Part shown: in pieces, positions 61,221-64,000 of the stretch | How the letters are laid out: each line of letters opens with the position of its first letter | Position numbering within the stretch: the stretch's first letter is position 1 | Assembly (NCBI GenBank): GCA_015680685.1 | Contig: MNCI01010180.1 | Coordinates: 322,761 to 386,760, forward strand | From: Gnetum montanum | Taxonomy: Eukaryota > Streptophyta > Gnetopsida > Gnetales > Gnetaceae | Length of the DNA stretch: 64,000 bases | Direction of reading: 5' to 3' | The notes under the pieces: model-generated | Seen by the model: only the letters and a program-made list of their open reading frames with translations | The model's database searches: none | Told to the model about the DNA's origin: nothing | Program-made: the position numbers and the translations under genes

Positions 61221-62022
61221 GGAGCAGTTTCCTGGGCTATGAGTAGAATTTAATTATTTTTTAATTTATCATCACTATTTGCATTCCAAATAAAATATAC
61301 TGGTAAACATAAATTAGTTAAAATAAAAGTTTATATATTTTGTATATGTTGATGAAGGAATACATTGCACAATTATTGCAACAAAAATTACAGAGTTGTA
61401 TAATAGGATTGAGTAAAAGGAAAAATACAATGATAAGTGTGAACTTAATATGCCTAATTCTCCAATTTAGCAAAACGAACTTCCTGTGCAATTCTACTTT
61501 GGAGATGTTTAGCATATGAAATCTTTCTATATCTTTGCACATAGAAAGGAGGATGAATCTTTAAAGAATTAATGGTCATGACTCCAGATAATGCAACAAA
61601 AATTAGACCCGTAATTTCTCTTGTGTAGAGGTTTCGTGGGTTATGAGTAGAATTTAATTATTTAATTATTTTTTAAGTTATCATCACTATTTGCATTCCA
61701 AATAATATACTGGTAAACATAAATTGGTTAAATAAAAAAGTTTATATATTTCATATATGTTGATGAAGGAATACATTGCATAATTATTTCAACAAATAGT
61801 ACAGAGCTGTATAATACGATTGAGCAAAAAATAAAATACTATAATAAGTGTGAAATCAATATTCCTAATTCTCTAACTAAGAAAAACAAACTTCTTATGC
61901 AATTCTACTTTAGAGATGTTTAGCAACTGAAATCTTTCTGTATCTTTGCACATGAAAAGGAGGATGCATATTTAAAGAATCTCTAGATAATGCAACAAAC
62001 ATTAGACCTATAACTTCTCTTG
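61220..62022 (-). repeat. Tandem duplication of the helicase 3' end
   Basis: Two abutting copies, 61220-61623 and 61624-62022, about 400 bp each, starting TGGAGCAGTTTCC/TGTAGAGGTTTCG and both ending in CTTCTCTTG-like sequence. Both encode the helicase C-terminus (HPPF-VQRYRKIS-AKHL). Confidence 0.85.
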
Positions 62023-62345
62023 AACCAATGTGAATAGTATCCTTATCTAGTGTCATTCCTTCAGATTTATGAATAGTCATGGCCCATGCCAATCGTAATG
62101 GTGAATGAGAAGATGCTTCTTAGACCACAAGTACAATCGACACATGATGAGGATTACCATTATCAAAGGCACATCCGATATCGGAGTCAAAATCAACAAT
62201 AACGTATAATGGTAATGTAGGTGGCTCTTTACCTTAAGGATACATAATATTGTAAATCATGCTAAGTGCACCATTCACCAATCCTACTTCAGGCCAAAGG
62301 TTAACTGTAAGCATTACCCTTACACCTTCACATATAAGTAGAGAT
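61900..62345 (-). pseudogene. Pif1-like helicase, C-terminal fragment
   Basis: Minus-strand frames give VRVMLTVNLWPEVGLVNGAL, then VIVDFDSDIGCAFDNG and LAWAMTIHKSEGMTLDK with GLMFVALSR. These are the last conserved motifs (V-VI) of the Pif1 family as found in plant Helitrons and Pif1-like proteins. In-frame stops (for example after IMYP) and the absence of the Walker A and B part show a broken fragment. The C-terminus runs into the duplicated tail at 61220-62022. Confidence 0.8.
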
Positions 62346-62752
62346 TGCATTACTTGTTGCAGTAGATAGTTGTTGCACTACTTGTTGCAGTAGATGGTTA
62401 TTGTTGTTAATCTTGAAGAAAGTGTTCTTCACCTTCTCTATTAGGACTAACAGTAGTAGAATCCATGTTTCTAAAAATGCATGAATTCCAATATTGCACC
62501 TCTTAATCTTGTAACACGTTGCCTAAGTTTAATATCTTTAAATACTGCATCACACTATAACCGTCATCACCTTAATCGTTGCCATGATCGTAATAGTCAC
62601 TGTAACCATAATCATCATAATTTATAATAATAATAAATATTCATTATTATTGTAATTGTAATCATCACCATTTATAATAATAATAAATATTCAATATTAC
62701 CCACCGTCTATAATAATAAATATTCATTATTACCCACATTGGGCCCTACACA
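62346..62752. repeat. Simple-sequence region inside the Helitron-like element
   Basis: Short TTGTTGCAGTAGATRGTTGT repeats at about 62356-62405, then TAA/ATT-rich units (ATAATAATAAATATTCA) at 62620-62740. No gene. Confidence 0.6.
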
Positions 62753-63000
62753 TGAGGGAATACAAAGAGATGAATGGGAAGCCCAAGGGTCAGGGGCATT
62801 AATTAAATAGAGATTTGGCTCCCCTATAGTGACTCTTTGGCTCCCTTGCATGTGGTGCATGCATGTGAGGAAATACAAAGAGACGAATGGGAAGCTCAGG
62901 GGTTAGGGGGCATTAATGAAGTAGAGATTCAACTCCCCTGCACTAATTATTTAGCTCCCATGCATGTGGCGCATGTGAGTGAGGGAATACGAAGAGATCA
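62753..63000. repeat. 113-bp tandem repeat, 2.2 copies
   Basis: Units start at 62753, 62866 and 62980 with TGAGGGAATACAAAGAGA. Each holds AGTGACTCTTTGGCTCCC-like and TGCATGTGGYGCATG segments. A stray piece of the same unit (GTGACTCTTTGGCT) lies at about 63527-63544. Confidence 0.8.
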
Positions 63001-63526
63001 AACTAAATTGACACTGCAACATATATTTGTAATGCATATTCGTTCATGGAGATATAAAAACTCATGTTACAAATGCATAAATAATGTTGTTATTATATCA
63101 CGGGCTTTTGTATATTGACATTATTGTTACAATGGACAAGATATGAATGATGCTAACACCTCATTCATAATTATTATATTGTAATTATTGTGGAATCCAA
63201 TAAAGTTATGAGATTATTATAATTAGAGCAATAATCCATAATTATAATATGAGATATTATGGATTATAAGATTCATTTGAATGGTAAATATTTCATAATA
63301 AATAAACCCAAGATATGATGAAATATTACTCATAATCCATAATTTTAGAGATATTATTTATTCCTTCATAATGCTAACCCATAATGATTATATCTTAGTT
63401 AGCATTATCCATAAGATATATATAATGAAATGATTATAAATAACCAACTTTATTTATGATGAAATGTTTATGATTATAAATATATCATTATATATAACCG
63501 AGATAAATATAATCATTGGCTTCCCT
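63001..63526. other. AT-rich block with many short inverted repeats
   Basis: More than 75% A+T by eye, rich in ATAATCCATAAT and TTATGGATTAT pairs. It splits the 113-bp repeat unit, so it may itself be an insertion. No ORF. Confidence 0.4.
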
Positions 63527-63598
63527 GCAGTGACTCTTTGGCTAGGGAAAATATATAAATAATTGGTTATTTATGATTATGGTAAGACATGTTCTTGA

Positions 63599-64000
63599 AT
63601 TCAAGAAAAATCTCTAGTCTTTAATAAAACCTATTTTCTTAAGTCTAGAGATATCATATATAACCTTTTGAATTCAGCAAGCCATGCATTTAGCTAAAAT
63701 TTTATGGGTGTTAAGAAGAGTAATAGGTTTCTAATTTCCAAAAAGTTGAAGATCCCTATTTTTAGGAAAAACAAAAATTAAACCTTTATAAATATTTTTG
63801 CCAAGAGAAAATTTTTAAATATCTTCTTAGAATACATGAAAGAAATCATCTCTAATAATGTCCTAATACCTCTTAACAAATTCAATTGGAAAACCATTAA
63901 ATCTTAAAGATTTACCATTTAATAAACTAAAAGCAACTACTTTGATTTCTTCTACTGTATATTTTTTTTGAAGAATACTTTGATGCACTTCTATTATAAG
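63599..64000 (-). mobile_element. LINE (L1 type), N-terminal RT segment
   Basis: Minus-strand reading shows TVEEIKVVAFSLLNGKSLRF followed by NGFPIEFVKRY, DDFFHVF, and KPITLLNTHKILAKCMAC with QKVI, the classic start of an L1 RT (EEI--A--SL-NGKSPG-DGFP-EF, then RPITLLNT-YKILAK). The frame is mostly open, with a few stops. It continues beyond the window. Confidence 0.8.

Larger units (their letters stand above)
60800..63598 (-). mobile_element. Helitron-like element, decayed, inserted in the LINE RT
   Basis: On the minus strand the insert begins TCAAGAACATG after an A/T-rich LINE codon and ends GCTAG followed by T, as the Helitron rule (TC at the 5' end, CTRR at the 3' end, insertion between A and T) would ask. 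It carries a Pif1-like helicase end on the same strand. The LINE reading frame resumes on the other side. No Rep/HUH domain is seen, so it is partial or non-autonomous. Ends may be off by one or two bases because TTCTTGAATTCAAGAA at 63592-63607 is a palindrome. Confidence 0.55.

Noticed and set aside
62753-63000. CRISPR-like array
   Set aside because: Direct repeats of 113 bp without spacers, in a plant nuclear transposon context; ordinary tandem repeat.
62837-63118. 93-codon ORF with repeated MHVVHA/MHVAHV-like segments
   Set aside because: It is the 113-bp tandem repeat read in one frame and runs into AT-rich DNA.

Overview
This is a stretch of a large, repeat-packed land-plant nuclear genome. 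It shows one intron-containing plant GDSL-lipase gene, Ty3/gypsy elements of the Athila/Tat type primed by tRNA-Asp, an L1-type LINE and a Pif1-like helicase fragment of Helitron type. The density of old, stop-ridden, nested elements would suit a gymnosperm or another giant genome, but the sequence does not decide that. About 90% of the window is transposable-element DNA. Nothing is prokaryotic or organellar.

Layout. Element A (68-13442, minus) is a full-length but dead gag-pol-3'ORF element. Element B (13996-20665, minus) is a gag-plus-3'ORF derivative without pol, inserted in a fragment of another LTR. A gene island follows (about 20900-25560) with a two-exon GDSL esterase/lipase gene on the minus strand (22650-25101). 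From about 25560 to the end, the oldest layer is a minus-strand L1 LINE cut into four pieces (25560-26652, 52794-53266, 60141-60799, 63599-64000). Three elements sit in it: element C (26653-52793, minus), element F (53267-60140, plus, no pol) and a Helitron-like element (about 60800-63598, minus) with a Pif1-like helicase end, a tandem duplication and a 0.42-kb hairpin. Element C carries two nested insertions: D (28991-38918, minus, the best preserved pol) and E (45020-51138, plus, no pol). Perfect 5-bp target duplications flank B, C, D, E and F, so the insertion order can be read directly.

How the parts work together. The six LTR elements belong to one broad group. They share a tRNA-Asp primer site, a GTGGGGGTA polypurine tract and LTRs of mostly 840-970 bp whose short U3 is filled with GATATC palindromes in front of a TATAAATA box. 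They also share a gag with a variant zinc knuckle and a roughly 1-kb non-pol spacer ending in a conserved hairpin. The 3' ORF in the env position starts directly after a splice-acceptor-like sequence. A, C and D carry pol. B, E and F lack it altogether but keep gag, spacer and a shortened 3' ORF, so they look like non-autonomous partners needing pol from D-like relatives.

The strongest candidates for something undescribed are the spacer hairpin, whose stem is kept by compensatory changes across the six elements, the GATATC palindrome arrays, and the consistent pol-less architecture with 3' ORFs whose lengths stay multiples of three. Two assembly problems are visible: an 80-bp segment between single Ns in an LTR of D is inverted, and a 355-N gap lies in the reverse transcriptase of C. 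All homology calls are by eye; no database search was run.
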